From: Anaerotruncus sp. G3(2012)
GTDB taxonomy: Bacteria; Bacillota; Clostridia; Oscillospirales; Ruminococcaceae
Assembly (NCBI RefSeq): GCF_000403395.2
Contig: NZ_KE159678.1
Coordinates: 142,502-206,501, forward strand
DNA: 64,000 nucleotides
Direction of reading: 5' to 3'
Shown: positions 17,373 to 25,202 of the stretch, piece after piece
Layout: each line of letters starts with the position of its first letter
Position numbering within the stretch: position 1 is the stretch's first letter
The notes under the pieces: generated by a model
What the model saw: the letters and a program-made list of their open reading frames with translations, nothing else
What the model was told of the DNA's origin: nothing
Databases searched by the model: none
Position numbers and translations under genes: made by a program

Positions 17373-17635
17373 TGCAGGCGGATAAAAAGCAGGTGAGCCG
17401 CCTGCTGAAAACGGCCCGCGGACAGATCGACGGTATCCTCAGGATGATCGAGGAGGACCGCTACTGCATGGATATTTCAAACCAGATCATGGCGACCGGT
17501 TCGGTGCTCGCCCGCGCCAACAAAGAGGTGTTGCGCGGGCATATGGAGAGCTGTGTACGGCAGGCGTTTGAAACAGGCAGCGCGGATGAAAAGATCGAAG
17601 AGCTGCTTGTCCTGTTAGATAAGCTGATGAAATAA
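17372..17635 (+). CDS. csoR: Copper-sensing repressor CsoR
   Basis: This encodes 87 residues, an all-helical DUF156 protein. The copper ligands Cys-His-Cys are present in RYCMDISNQI and in GHMESCV. In the apo state it binds the operator and represses; Cu(I) releases it. The ATG overlaps the copA stop (TGATG), so translation is coupled. Autoregulation through the palindrome at 14776 is expected. A terminator lies directly downstream. Confidence 0.9.
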   Translation: MQADKKQVSRLLKTARGQIDGILRMIEEDRYCMDISNQIMATGSVLARANKEVLRGHMESCVRQAFETGSADEKIEELLVLLDKLMK

Positions 17636-17644
17636 GCCGAATGA

Positions 17645-17677
17645 AAAAGCTGGATGTGCGTTGCACATCCAGCTTTT
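17645..17677. terminator. Bidirectional terminator after csoR
   Basis: Perfect 15-bp stem, 17645-17659 with 17663-17677, 3-nt loop, A run before and T run after. It serves csoR and the convergent gene at 17698. Confidence 0.9.
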
Positions 17678-17697
17678 CTACAGGGTCAGTATTTCTG

Positions 17698-18228
17698 TCA
17701 GTCAATCCGCTCGGTCAGAGCCAGGAACAGTTTCATGTTTCCATCATTGAGCGGGGCGATATAGGGGGCAATCGCATCCAGATAGTCTGCTGAGATCGCC
17801 AGAATGTCATAAAGCTGCTCATCAGAAATGGGGAAATTGGGCAGCGCATAAAATTCCTGCCCAGTGAGCGCAGCAAGTTCCTTGAGCTTTGCGGATTTTT
17901 CGGCGAGCAGGTTGTCTGGGTCGGCCCACGACCAAAGCCACATGCCAATGGGGGCGGCCAGCATCCCAACAGGAATATAGGAAAACTTTACGATATTGCT
18001 GCCATCCGACCGCCGGAACCACGCAGTACCAACATCGTGGTCGAGCTGTATGCTGGTGCACTCCTCAAGGTTATAGTTCTCGAACAGCCGTTTTAACTTG
18101 GGCTGGGCACGACTGCGGCAGGCCAGCACATAAGATGCGTATCCTTCCGGGCTGCTGACCGGAAGGGTCGCGGGCTGAGGCGGCTCGGTAAATTCATCCG
18201 GGCGCCTGCGGCCGAATAGATGGAACAA
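17698..18228 (-). CDS. DUF6882-like hypothetical protein
   Basis: This encodes 176 residues, soluble. The most characteristic part is GMWLWSWADPDNLL (about 95-110), flanked by a mixed fold; it recalls DUF6882 proteins, which often sit beside immunity-like or accessory genes. The role is unknown. It follows the YbjN-like gene with a 45-nt gap, so the two probably share a transcript. The family name is from memory of the pattern and needs a profile search. Confidence 0.55.
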   Translation of the reverse strand: MFHLFGRRRPDEFTEPPQPATLPVSSPEGYASYVLACRSRAQPKLKRLFENYNLEECTSIQLDHDVGTAWFRRSDGSNIVKFSYIPVGMLAAPIGMWLWSWADPDNLLAEKSAKLKELAALTGQEFYALPNFPISDEQLYDILAISADYLDAIAPYIAPLNDGNMKLFLALTERID

Positions 18229-18273
18229 TCGGTATGCCTCCTTCTGTTGATCCCCCTTGCGCGGGAATGGTGG

Positions 18274-18735
18274 TCAGTCTTCGCTGTTTTCGATCTTGTC
18301 GATCGCCTCTTTTGGGGCAACATTGCCGTACAGGACCGAGAGCAGACCAGGCGCGTAGCGGTCGACCATACAGAAGCCAATGTTGACAATCCGGTCGATC
18401 AGCGCAGGGTCCACCGGCGTGTCCTTCCAAGGGGCGGTCGCTTTGTAGCGCAGCTCGCCATCGTCGAAATCCAGTTCAAAATTGCCGATTGTCAAGCCGT
18501 AGTTGGCGCGCGCAATGTATTCCGCCGCTGCCGCAAGCTTGTCCTGCGCGACCTTGAGCGGGAAAATAGAATAAACGGTGAAGTCATCGTTCTCTTTGAG
18601 CTGGATGATGCAGGTGCAGCTGTCAACGCTCTGCATGTTCATCCGCATAATGAAATATTCATCCTCTTCGCGGTAGTCATATCTCCATTCCTGATCGTCC
18701 AGATATTGTTTAATTGCTTCATAACTTTTAGACAT
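18274..18735 (-). CDS. YbjN-domain protein (type III chaperone-like fold)
   Basis: This encodes 153 residues from the ATG at 18735, which has GGAGGC 7 nt upstream; an ATG at 18774 lacks this. The alpha/beta pattern (YEAIKQYLDDQEWRYDYREEDEYFIMRMNM, then TVYSIFPLKVAQDKLAAAAEYIARANYGLTIGNFELDFDDGELRYKATAPW) fits the YbjN family, whose members have a type III secretion chaperone-like fold. Molecular role is unknown. It heads a two-gene minus-strand unit with the DUF6882-like gene. Confidence 0.7.
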   Translation of the reverse strand: MSKSYEAIKQYLDDQEWRYDYREEDEYFIMRMNMQSVDSCTCIIQLKENDDFTVYSIFPLKVAQDKLAAAAEYIARANYGLTIGNFELDFDDGELRYKATAPWKDTPVDPALIDRIVNIGFCMVDRYAPGLLSVLYGNVAPKEAIDKIENSED

Positions 18736-18854
18736 GAAACACGCCTCCAATCCAGCGTAATGATTTTCTCTCATTATAATGCAATTTCTTCAAAAAAACA
18801 ATCGTTTATTCCCGATAATTCTGCAAAATTTTTGAAAGGAGTGCGGGAAGCGAT

Positions 18855-19688
18855 TCAGGCTTTTTTACCGACCTCTATCATTCGTTCGCAGCTTTTGGTA
18901 ACCGCATTGATCGCTGCAGCGCGGAACCCGCCATCCTCGAGCGCGTGCACGCCGGCAATCGTGCTGCCGCCAGGCGAGCAGACGCTGTCCTTGAGTGCGG
19001 CGGGATGACGTCCGGTCTGTAGGACCATTTCAGCAGAGCCTGTAAGCGTTTGAGCGGCGAGCTGAATTGCCATCTCCCGGGGCAGGCCGTTTTCCACACC
19101 GCCGTCTGCCATCGCTTCGATCATCAGATACGCAAACGCAGGCCCACAGCCGCTGATGCTGGTGAGCGGGTCAATCAAACGCTCGGGCAGCAGATAGGAG
19201 ATCCCCACCAGATCAAACAACTCTTTGACAAGGTCACAATGCTCCTGCTGCGCATTTTTTCCTGCGGCGATTCCCGCAACCCCTTTTCTCACCAGCATCG
19301 GTGTATTGGGCATCACCCGTACCACCGGGTTTTCCGGGAAGAATCCCTCGAGAAAGTCCAGCGTCACGCCGCCCATGATCGACAGGATCAGCTGGTCAGG
19401 ACGAAGCTCATCCCGCAGCGCCTCAAGCACTGCGCGTGCAAACTGCGGCTTGATCGCGAGTACCAGAATGTCCCCCTGCCGTGCCGCCTCCTTTGCCCCC
19501 TCATTCTGCGGGTCGTTGGGGAGTGTTGCGAAGCCATACCGGGTCGCAAGGTCCACCAGCCGCTCCTCATTCAGATCGGTAATCGTCACCATCTCAGGGC
19601 GTACGACGCCGCTTGCGACCGCACCGCTGAAGATCGCTTCACACATCTGCCCACCGCCGATGACACTAATCCGTTTTTGTTCTAACAT
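18855..19688 (-). CDS. proC: Pyrroline-5-carboxylate reductase
   Basis: This encodes 277 residues. N-terminal Rossmann fold with the NAD(P)H loop ISVIGGGQMCEAIFSGA (residues 8-24; the family usually has GxGxMA), then VLAIKPQ, VVRVMPNTPMLVRKGV and the C-terminal signature LKDSVCSPGGSTIAGVHALEDGGFRAA, where PGG(S/T)T is the proline-binding signature. It makes the last reduction to L-proline. Length is typical. Its promoter lies at 19740-19768. Confidence 0.93.
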   Translation of the reverse strand: MLEQKRISVIGGGQMCEAIFSGAVASGVVRPEMVTITDLNEERLVDLATRYGFATLPNDPQNEGAKEAARQGDILVLAIKPQFARAVLEALRDELRPDQLILSIMGGVTLDFLEGFFPENPVVRVMPNTPMLVRKGVAGIAAGKNAQQEHCDLVKELFDLVGISYLLPERLIDPLTSISGCGPAFAYLMIEAMADGGVENGLPREMAIQLAAQTLTGSAEMVLQTGRHPAALKDSVCSPGGSTIAGVHALEDGGFRAAAINAVTKSCERMIEVGKKA

Positions 19689-19739
19689 GCGTTTTTCTCT
19701 CCTGTCTGTTTCGTAAAGATGCCTTGTTTTCCTGCTCTT

Positions 19740-19768
19740 ATTGTACGCAAAATCCCTCCGTTTGTAAA
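19740..19768 (-). promoter_or_regulatory. Sigma-A promoter of proC
   Basis: On the minus strand TTTACA (19768-19763), 17 nt, TACAAT (19745-19740), about 50 nt before the proC start. Confidence 0.65.
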
Positions 19769-20109
19769 CCCTTCTGCATCATTTTCGATTTCGTCACAAT
19801 TTGGACATATTATCCTGTTATGCTTATTCTATAATCGAAGCATTTGAAGAGAAGTGGTCTGTTTCTTTTCAGATCCGCGGCAGGACTGCCGCCTTCAGAT
19901 TCCACGGCCACCCAGCACGCGAAGCGTGCTTGCGGGTTTTGCCCGACAGTTAAAATAAGCGATTGTCTTAACTGTTTGGACGATAAAGTCTGTTTGAAAT
20001 TGGACAAATCAATAGTAGGTACCGTTTCCTGGAAAAAACCGATGGGTCCGATCTTTTCAGACAGTCTGTGATGTACACATGATTTCCATTTGATTGGAGG
20101 GTTTCCCCG
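19769..20109. other. Intergenic region with a GC hairpin and an 8-bp inverted repeat
   Basis: Between proC and the secreted protein there is no gene. A GC-rich hairpin (AGCACGC...GCGTGCT, about 19913-19931) precedes a GCGGGTTTTG stretch. An inverted repeat, ACAGTTAA at 19946-19953 and TTAACTGT at 19978-19985, lies further on. A TATAAT occurs near 19829 but no matching -35 is seen. The leader may be regulatory; no known riboswitch is recognised. Confidence 0.4.
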
Positions 20110-20706
20110 ATGCGTCAAAAACTGCTTTCCGTCCTGCTTGCTGTCCTGGTTGTCTGCGGGATTGCGATTCCCGCGTATGCTGCTGAAAGCCCGGTGCTTT
20201 CCAAAGAATGTAAGGTTTTGTCCAATACGGTGATCTATAATTATGTGATGCTGGCCGCCCCGTACAGCCGTGGGGTCAAGGGGGATGCGGTTTACTGCCG
20301 TATCGTTGACCGGGTCCGGGACGATGATGGGAATGCTTATCAGGTGGCAGACAGTGCACAATTGCGGGACACTACCCAATTCAGCAAGCGTATCCGTACC
20401 ACGACCGGTGGAGGACTGGTCTGGACGATCACCCGCGAAAACTACGATAAAGATGGGTTCCAGGGCAGCAGCTTCTGTGTCAAACTGCGCCCCGAGGCGA
20501 CCGATGGACAGTCGGTGATCGAATTCGAGTCGATCTATACCGCCCGGCAGGATACCGTCCTTGATGTGATCCCTACTGGCGGGGATGCCGAACACCCGGT
20601 ACAGCTGACCGTGAAAAAGGGTGCGAAGATTACCACCGCCTGTCGGCTGAATATCAATGAGGAGACGATGAAAGTCACAAACTATCCAGAGTCTATCCAG
20701 CGGTAA
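20110..20706 (+). CDS. Secreted protein, unknown function
   Basis: This encodes 198 residues. A signal peptide (MRQKLLSVLLAVLVVCGIAI, then PAYAAE with likely cleavage after AYA) is followed by a ~170-residue beta-rich exported domain with three cysteines and no membrane anchor. No family is recognised. Strong Shine-Dalgarno TTGGAGG. It is a single gene bounded by a strong terminator. Confidence 0.7.
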   Translation: MRQKLLSVLLAVLVVCGIAIPAYAAESPVLSKECKVLSNTVIYNYVMLAAPYSRGVKGDAVYCRIVDRVRDDDGNAYQVADSAQLRDTTQFSKRIRTTTGGGLVWTITRENYDKDGFQGSSFCVKLRPEATDGQSVIEFESIYTARQDTVLDVIPTGGDAEHPVQLTVKKGAKITTACRLNINEETMKVTNYPESIQR

Positions 20707-20712
20707 AAATCT

Positions 20713-20755
20713 AAGGCACCCCGCCCGATATATCCGGGCGGGGTGCCTTTTTTTC
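20713..20755. terminator. Bidirectional terminator
   Basis: Perfect 15-bp GC-rich stem, 20713-20727 with 20735-20749, then a T run. It separates the secreted protein from the 3' end of the phosphonate operon. Confidence 0.92.
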
Positions 20756-20769
20756 TATTTGGCAGGTCC

Positions 20770-22074
20770 TTATTCTTCTGGTATCAGGGAAAGGATACTC
20801 TTGATCGGCATACAATACTGCTCGTCCGCTTCTTTGGCGCGGTGGCAGCGCAGGATGGTTTCAGCCGTCTTTTGCATAGCCGGATAACTGCTGCGGATCA
20901 GGTGGTTGGCGTAGATCACCACGTTGACCCCCCGACGTTTAAACTCCTCTTCGTATACAGCATTATAGGAGGTCGGTACGACGACAAGAACCGCGCGTTG
21001 GTTTTCCTCACGGAACTGCTGGACAAATGTAAATACTTCATCCGGTTCCTTGCGTCGGGAATGGATCATAATGCCATCCGCGCCGGCTGCTACATAAGCT
21101 CGTGCACGTGTCAGGGCATCGTCAATCCCCTTTTCCAGAATGAGGCTTTCAATGCGGGCGATAATCATAAAATCTTTGGTCTTTTGCGCCCGCTTTCCTT
21201 CGGCTATTTTATAACAGAAATTTTCAATGGTGTCCTGCTGCTGAGGGACTTCTGTACCAAAAAGAGAATTTTTCTTCAAGCCGGTTTTATCTTCTATGAT
21301 GATCGCGGAGACACCCACCCGTTCCAGACTGCGTACGGTATAGACAAAATGCTCTGTCAGACCGCCTGTATCGCCGTCAAGGATGATCGGCTTGGTCGTC
21401 ACCTCCATGATGTCGTTAATCGTGTTCATCCGGGAAGAGAAGTCGACAAGCTCTGTATCAGGCTTTCCCTTGATGGTGGAGTCACAAAGGGAGGAAACCC
21501 ACATACCGTCAAACTGCCGGATTGCCCCTTCTTCCATGATGACTGTTTTTTCAGCGATCAAACCGGTGAGACCGGTGTGCGCTTCCATGCAGGTAATCAT
21601 GCTCTTCTTTTCAATCAGCCATTTCAAGCGGCCCCGACGGATATCCGGGATGGAAAGCTGAGATCTGGCGGCGGCCTCCAAACGGTCGTACTGGGTATTG
21701 ATGGAGTAAGGATATTCAATCAATTCCCCGCCATATTCCGCAAGAAGCTGGATGCATTCATCCCGCACCGGCTTTTGAAACCCAGTGACCCAGTCGTCGC
21801 CATGCACCACATAGTCGGGGCGCATCCTGCGCAGTGGTTCCCGATAACTGATGTCCTCCTGTTTGACAACCGCGGAAACACCTTTGATCCCGGCTACAAT
21901 TTTCATGCGTTCCTCGCAGGAAAGGAGCGGGTAACGTTTATAGGTGGCTACGATTTCATCGGTGAGGACACCAACTGTCAACTCCCCAAGTTCTGCGGCA
22001 CGTTTTATGATTTCGATGTGACCACCATGGATCACATCGGTGCTCATACACATAAATACTTTTTTGTCTGACAT
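20770..22074 (-). CDS. pepM: Phosphoenolpyruvate mutase fused to an N-terminal cytidylyltransferase-like domain
   Basis: This encodes 434 residues. About 1-130 is a nucleotidyltransferase fold with the HxGH-type motif HGGH (16-19), like glycerol-3-phosphate cytidylyltransferase. About 145-434 is PEP mutase: DGDTGG (234-239) and the diagnostic EDKTGLKKNS (261-270), which separates the mutase from isocitrate lyases. It rearranges phosphoenolpyruvate to phosphonopyruvate, the first committed step of almost all phosphonate synthesis. It is the last gene of the minus-strand operon 27098-20770. The N-terminal domain could activate the phosphonate with CTP, alongside the separate NTP transferase at 24442-25167. 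Confidence 0.9.
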   Translation of the reverse strand: MSDKKVFMCMSTDVIHGGHIEIIKRAAELGELTVGVLTDEIVATYKRYPLLSCEERMKIVAGIKGVSAVVKQEDISYREPLRRMRPDYVVHGDDWVTGFQKPVRDECIQLLAEYGGELIEYPYSINTQYDRLEAAARSQLSIPDIRRGRLKWLIEKKSMITCMEAHTGLTGLIAEKTVIMEEGAIRQFDGMWVSSLCDSTIKGKPDTELVDFSSRMNTINDIMEVTTKPIILDGDTGGLTEHFVYTVRSLERVGVSAIIIEDKTGLKKNSLFGTEVPQQQDTIENFCYKIAEGKRAQKTKDFMIIARIESLILEKGIDDALTRARAYVAAGADGIMIHSRRKEPDEVFTFVQQFREENQRAVLVVVPTSYNAVYEEEFKRRGVNVVIYANHLIRSSYPAMQKTAETILRCHRAKEADEQYCMPIKSILSLIPEE

Positions 22075-22162
22075 AAGCTCTGTTCACCATCTTTTCTCTT
22101 TCTATGAATGTTTTTCCTTCCTCTGCAGGCTTCGGACGCGGTTGGGGCCTGCAAAGAGACCG

Positions 22163-23284
22163 TTATTTCCCTGCTAAAAAATTCATAAAAGAGATTTTAT
22201 TTTCAATAGGGGAGGTTGTGGGCCTTCCCAAATTCTTTCGTGTGCCAGTCGCCGCCTTCACTTCCAGAAAAGACAGTGTTTCGGCTTGTTTCAATCGTTG
22301 CAAGGCATCATCCAATGCATCAAAATCAGCGGCGCACGCAACATATGTATAGCCACATGTCTTCGCAATCTGGGAAAGCTCCAGATTTCCTGCCACAGTG
22401 GGCATCCCGCCTACCGATTCGTGGGAGCCGTTGTTGATAGCGACGTGGATGAACCGTTTTGGGGCGTTCGCACCTACTACCGACAGAGCACCCATGTGCA
22501 TCAGAATGCTGCCATCGCCATCAATGCACCAGACTCTGCGTTCCGGCTTTTGAAGTGCGATCCCCAGCGCAATAGAAGAACAATGCCCCATCGAACCAAC
22601 AGTCAGGAAATCACGGGCGTGATCTTGCCCGCGGGCTTCACGGAGCTCAAACAGCTCACGGGAGGCCATCCCTGTAGTGGAAACAAACAGATCGTTCTCG
22701 TCTGCGGCGTCCAGAATATGGGACAAAATCTCCTCCCGGCGCATGATGCCATGGCTGGAAAATGAGGTCTGCTGTGTATATTCCAACGCATTTTTCCGGA
22801 CAACAAAAGCTGCCTGTCCGCCTTTATGAAATACCTCCCGGTATTCCTCAAGTTTGGAGCGGACTTCCGCCTCAGTTGTATGCTGGCCAATAACAAAAGC
22901 GGGAATCTGCATCTGTTCGAGCAGTTCGATTGTCCGTTCGCCTTGAAAAATATGCTGCGGTTCGTCGTGCACACCGGGTTCCCCACGCCAGCCAACAATA
23001 AAGAGACAAGGAATCCCGTATACCTTCTGATGGAGCAGAGAAGCGACAGGGTTGATGATATTTCCAAGTCCGCTGTTTTGCAGATAAACGACAGGGACTT
23101 TTCCGGTTGCCAGATGGTACCCGGCGGCTAGTGCAACCGCATTTCCCTCATTCGCGGCAATGACATGCTGGGAGGAGATACCATAACGATCGAACAGAAA
23201 TGCTGTCAGAGCTTTTAATTGAGAATCCGGCACCCCGGCAAAAAAATCTGCATCAAGAGCATCTACAAAATTTTCGATATTCAT
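22163..23284 (-). CDS. ppd: Phosphonopyruvate decarboxylase
   Basis: This encodes 373 residues, thiamine diphosphate-dependent. The N-terminal part has FFAGVPDSQLKAL and the cofactor-activating glutamate region AANEGNAVALAAGYHLATG. The C-terminal part has the ThDP/Mg motif region WCIDGDGSILMHMGALSVVG, then ending in NNGSHESVGGMPT. These are features of phosphonopyruvate decarboxylases. The reaction yields phosphonoacetaldehyde and makes the unfavourable mutase step irreversible. Shine-Dalgarno GGGGGG. It lies between the reductase and the mutase in the operon. Confidence 0.9.
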   Translation of the reverse strand: MNIENFVDALDADFFAGVPDSQLKALTAFLFDRYGISSQHVIAANEGNAVALAAGYHLATGKVPVVYLQNSGLGNIINPVASLLHQKVYGIPCLFIVGWRGEPGVHDEPQHIFQGERTIELLEQMQIPAFVIGQHTTEAEVRSKLEEYREVFHKGGQAAFVVRKNALEYTQQTSFSSHGIMRREEILSHILDAADENDLFVSTTGMASRELFELREARGQDHARDFLTVGSMGHCSSIALGIALQKPERRVWCIDGDGSILMHMGALSVVGANAPKRFIHVAINNGSHESVGGMPTVAGNLELSQIAKTCGYTYVACAADFDALDDALQRLKQAETLSFLEVKAATGTRKNLGRPTTSPIENKISFMNFLAGK

Positions 23285-23303
23285 ATTATTTTACCCCCCC
23301 TTG

Positions 23304-24425
23304 CTAAGTATTTAATAAAATTTCTCCATACAATTCCATTAATACTTGTGAGTCTAGCATTATAGGATTATTTTTTAGGCGAACGGGATTTACCGAATTT
23401 GCAAGGATAAGAATATCTTCCCTTTTCCAAGATTGCGGTGCAGTTAATTTCAACTTCCGAAGGATATTCATCAAATATTGTTCAACAGATATTGTATCAG
23501 GGCATCCCAGTGCTTCTGCCAATTTTATAAGGCTCTGCTCTACATGCTTATATCCTCTGGGATCGATGCATTTCGTTTTTAGATGCGTCCTCATGTATTT
23601 CCATAGATGGGGAAGGCATATTGCTACAGCATGTCCATGCGAGATACCATAAAGAGAAGTCAATTTGTAACTCATCGCATGACTGGCAGTTGTCTGCGTG
23701 ATATTGATTGCTTTCCCTGCAAGGTTTGCAGATGTCAACATTTCATTTGCAGCCTCGGGATTTCCCTCCAGATAATCTGGCATCCATTTCATAATCTTTT
23801 TGATTACACTTAATGAGTACTCCATGCTTTCAACATTTGAATGAATGGACCATCCAGACTCAATTCCATGACATAAAGCGTCCATCATAGCTGATTTTTT
23901 TTGATAATCTGGTAAAGTTTTTAAAAGAGAAGGGTCAAGGATGACAACTGATGGAATACAGCTTTCATGTGTAATAGACTGTTTTTCTCCATGCTGATAA
24001 ATTACAGCATAGCGAGTCGCCTCGCTGCCGGTTCCTGCAGTCGTTGGGATAGCAATTAGCATAATTTTATTTGGAATAATTTTTTGCTCTAAATAGCAGG
24101 TATTTGAATCCATGGTACTATACAACTTAATGCATTTTGCTACATCAATTGTACTACCGCCACCGATTGCAATAATTGCTTGACTTTTTGATTGCAGGAA
24201 GCATTCTACTCCGTCAACAATGGATTCATAGCGGGGATTTACACAGAAATTATTAAAACGTGTAATAGTGATTCCTAACTGTTCCAATTGAGTAAAAAAG
24301 TGATCTAAAGGTAAATGGGCGATAGCTTGATCACACACTAAAAATAGCTTTTTGATTTCTTTTTGTTTTAAATAGGTTGTTAAATAAAAATATCCTTCAT
24401 TCCCCATCCATATCAGTTGAGGCAT
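23304..24425 (-). CDS. Iron-type alcohol dehydrogenase, probable phosphonoacetaldehyde reductase
   Basis: This encodes 373 residues from ATG 24425, chosen because GAGGGGG lies 6 nt upstream. Fe-ADH fold: NAD(P)-binding GGGSTIDVAKC (about 86-96), PTTAGTGSEATRYAV (about 128-142), and metal-ligand histidines in DALCHGIESGWS and ISHGHAVAICLPHLW. Its place between decarboxylase and cytidylyltransferase genes predicts reduction of phosphonoacetaldehyde to 2-hydroxyethylphosphonate, as by PhpC-type enzymes. No aminotransferase gene is present, so 2-aminoethylphosphonate is the less likely product. AT-rich compared with the chromosome. Confidence 0.82.
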   Translation of the reverse strand: MPQLIWMGNEGYFYLTTYLKQKEIKKLFLVCDQAIAHLPLDHFFTQLEQLGITITRFNNFCVNPRYESIVDGVECFLQSKSQAIIAIGGGSTIDVAKCIKLYSTMDSNTCYLEQKIIPNKIMLIAIPTTAGTGSEATRYAVIYQHGEKQSITHESCIPSVVILDPSLLKTLPDYQKKSAMMDALCHGIESGWSIHSNVESMEYSLSVIKKIMKWMPDYLEGNPEAANEMLTSANLAGKAINITQTTASHAMSYKLTSLYGISHGHAVAICLPHLWKYMRTHLKTKCIDPRGYKHVEQSLIKLAEALGCPDTISVEQYLMNILRKLKLTAPQSWKREDILILANSVNPVRLKNNPIMLDSQVLMELYGEILLNT

Positions 24426-24441
24426 ATTCATCCCCCTCTTC

Positions 24442-25167
24442 TTAATTTTTACTTGAAATTTTTTCAAGGGCAGACGAAATTACCTCTCTATCTTCTGGAG
24501 TATCAATTTCTCTGCAAAGGGCATTTTTTATATCAAACGGATAAATCAAGCATTCAGATGAAATACAATTAAAAGCATTTTCACTGTAGCAGGTGATATC
24601 TCCTTTTTCGCAGAAGCTCTCTATTTCATCTAACCATAATTCCCAATCTTTCTTTAGCAATTTATACAAAGGTTGTGCTGAGACAGCATTATCAAAGAAC
24701 TCTATGCCTATTTTTTGTATCCGCCCTTCTGAAACAACAGCTTTGAAATCTTTTTCAGGAAGATTCACAGTAGAACTGACAGCCATAACGCTGGTTGAAG
24801 CTGTCTTTATTTTTTCTAAAACAGATGGTTCAAAGACCAAATCTCCATGCATTAGGAGTGTGTCGTCTCCACGTAGATGTTTACGCGCAAGATAAATAGA
24901 ATAAATATAATTGCTTTCATGATAGCGGGGATTATTTACAAATATATACTTCAATGGAAGCTTTAGCGAGTAACAGTAATCCACCAGAATATCAGAAAAC
25001 GGACCAGTTGTGATAACCACCTTGTCGGCCCCAGACTGAGATAATAATCTAAGCTGATGACTGATGATAGTTTCATTTTTTTGTATTTCTGTCATGCACT
25101 TTGGATGTTGAGAGGTGAGCTCTCCCATACGGGTACCTGCTCCAGAGTTTAAAATTAAAGTATTCAT
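24442..25167 (-). CDS. Sugar-nucleotidyltransferase-like phosphonate cytidylyltransferase (PntC/LicC-like)
   Basis: This encodes 241 residues with an N-terminal nucleotide-binding loop, LNSGAGTRMGELTSQHPKCM (residues 6-25, the GxGTRM...PK signature), and LLMHGDLVF as the metal-binding Asp region. LicC/PntC-type enzymes couple CTP to phosphocholine or to alkylphosphonates. In this operon the substrate is probably 2-hydroxyethylphosphonate, giving a CMP-activated donor for the phosphotransferase gene immediately upstream. The start codon has only a weak Shine-Dalgarno. AT-rich, like the reductase, suggesting transfer as a unit. Confidence 0.78.
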   Translation of the reverse strand: MNTLILNSGAGTRMGELTSQHPKCMTEIQKNETIISHQLRLLSQSGADKVVITTGPFSDILVDYCYSLKLPLKYIFVNNPRYHESNYIYSIYLARKHLRGDDTLLMHGDLVFEPSVLEKIKTASTSVMAVSSTVNLPEKDFKAVVSEGRIQKIGIEFFDNAVSAQPLYKLLKKDWELWLDEIESFCEKGDITCYSENAFNCISSECLIYPFDIKNALCREIDTPEDREVISSALEKISSKN

Positions 25168-25202
25168 ATGAAATTCATTCCATCTTTCGATTATTTATTA
25201 GC

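Noticed and set aside
20743-22071. A 442-residue plus-strand frame over the PEP mutase gene
   Set aside because: Antisense shadow. The minus-strand protein has the full diagnostic mutase motif.
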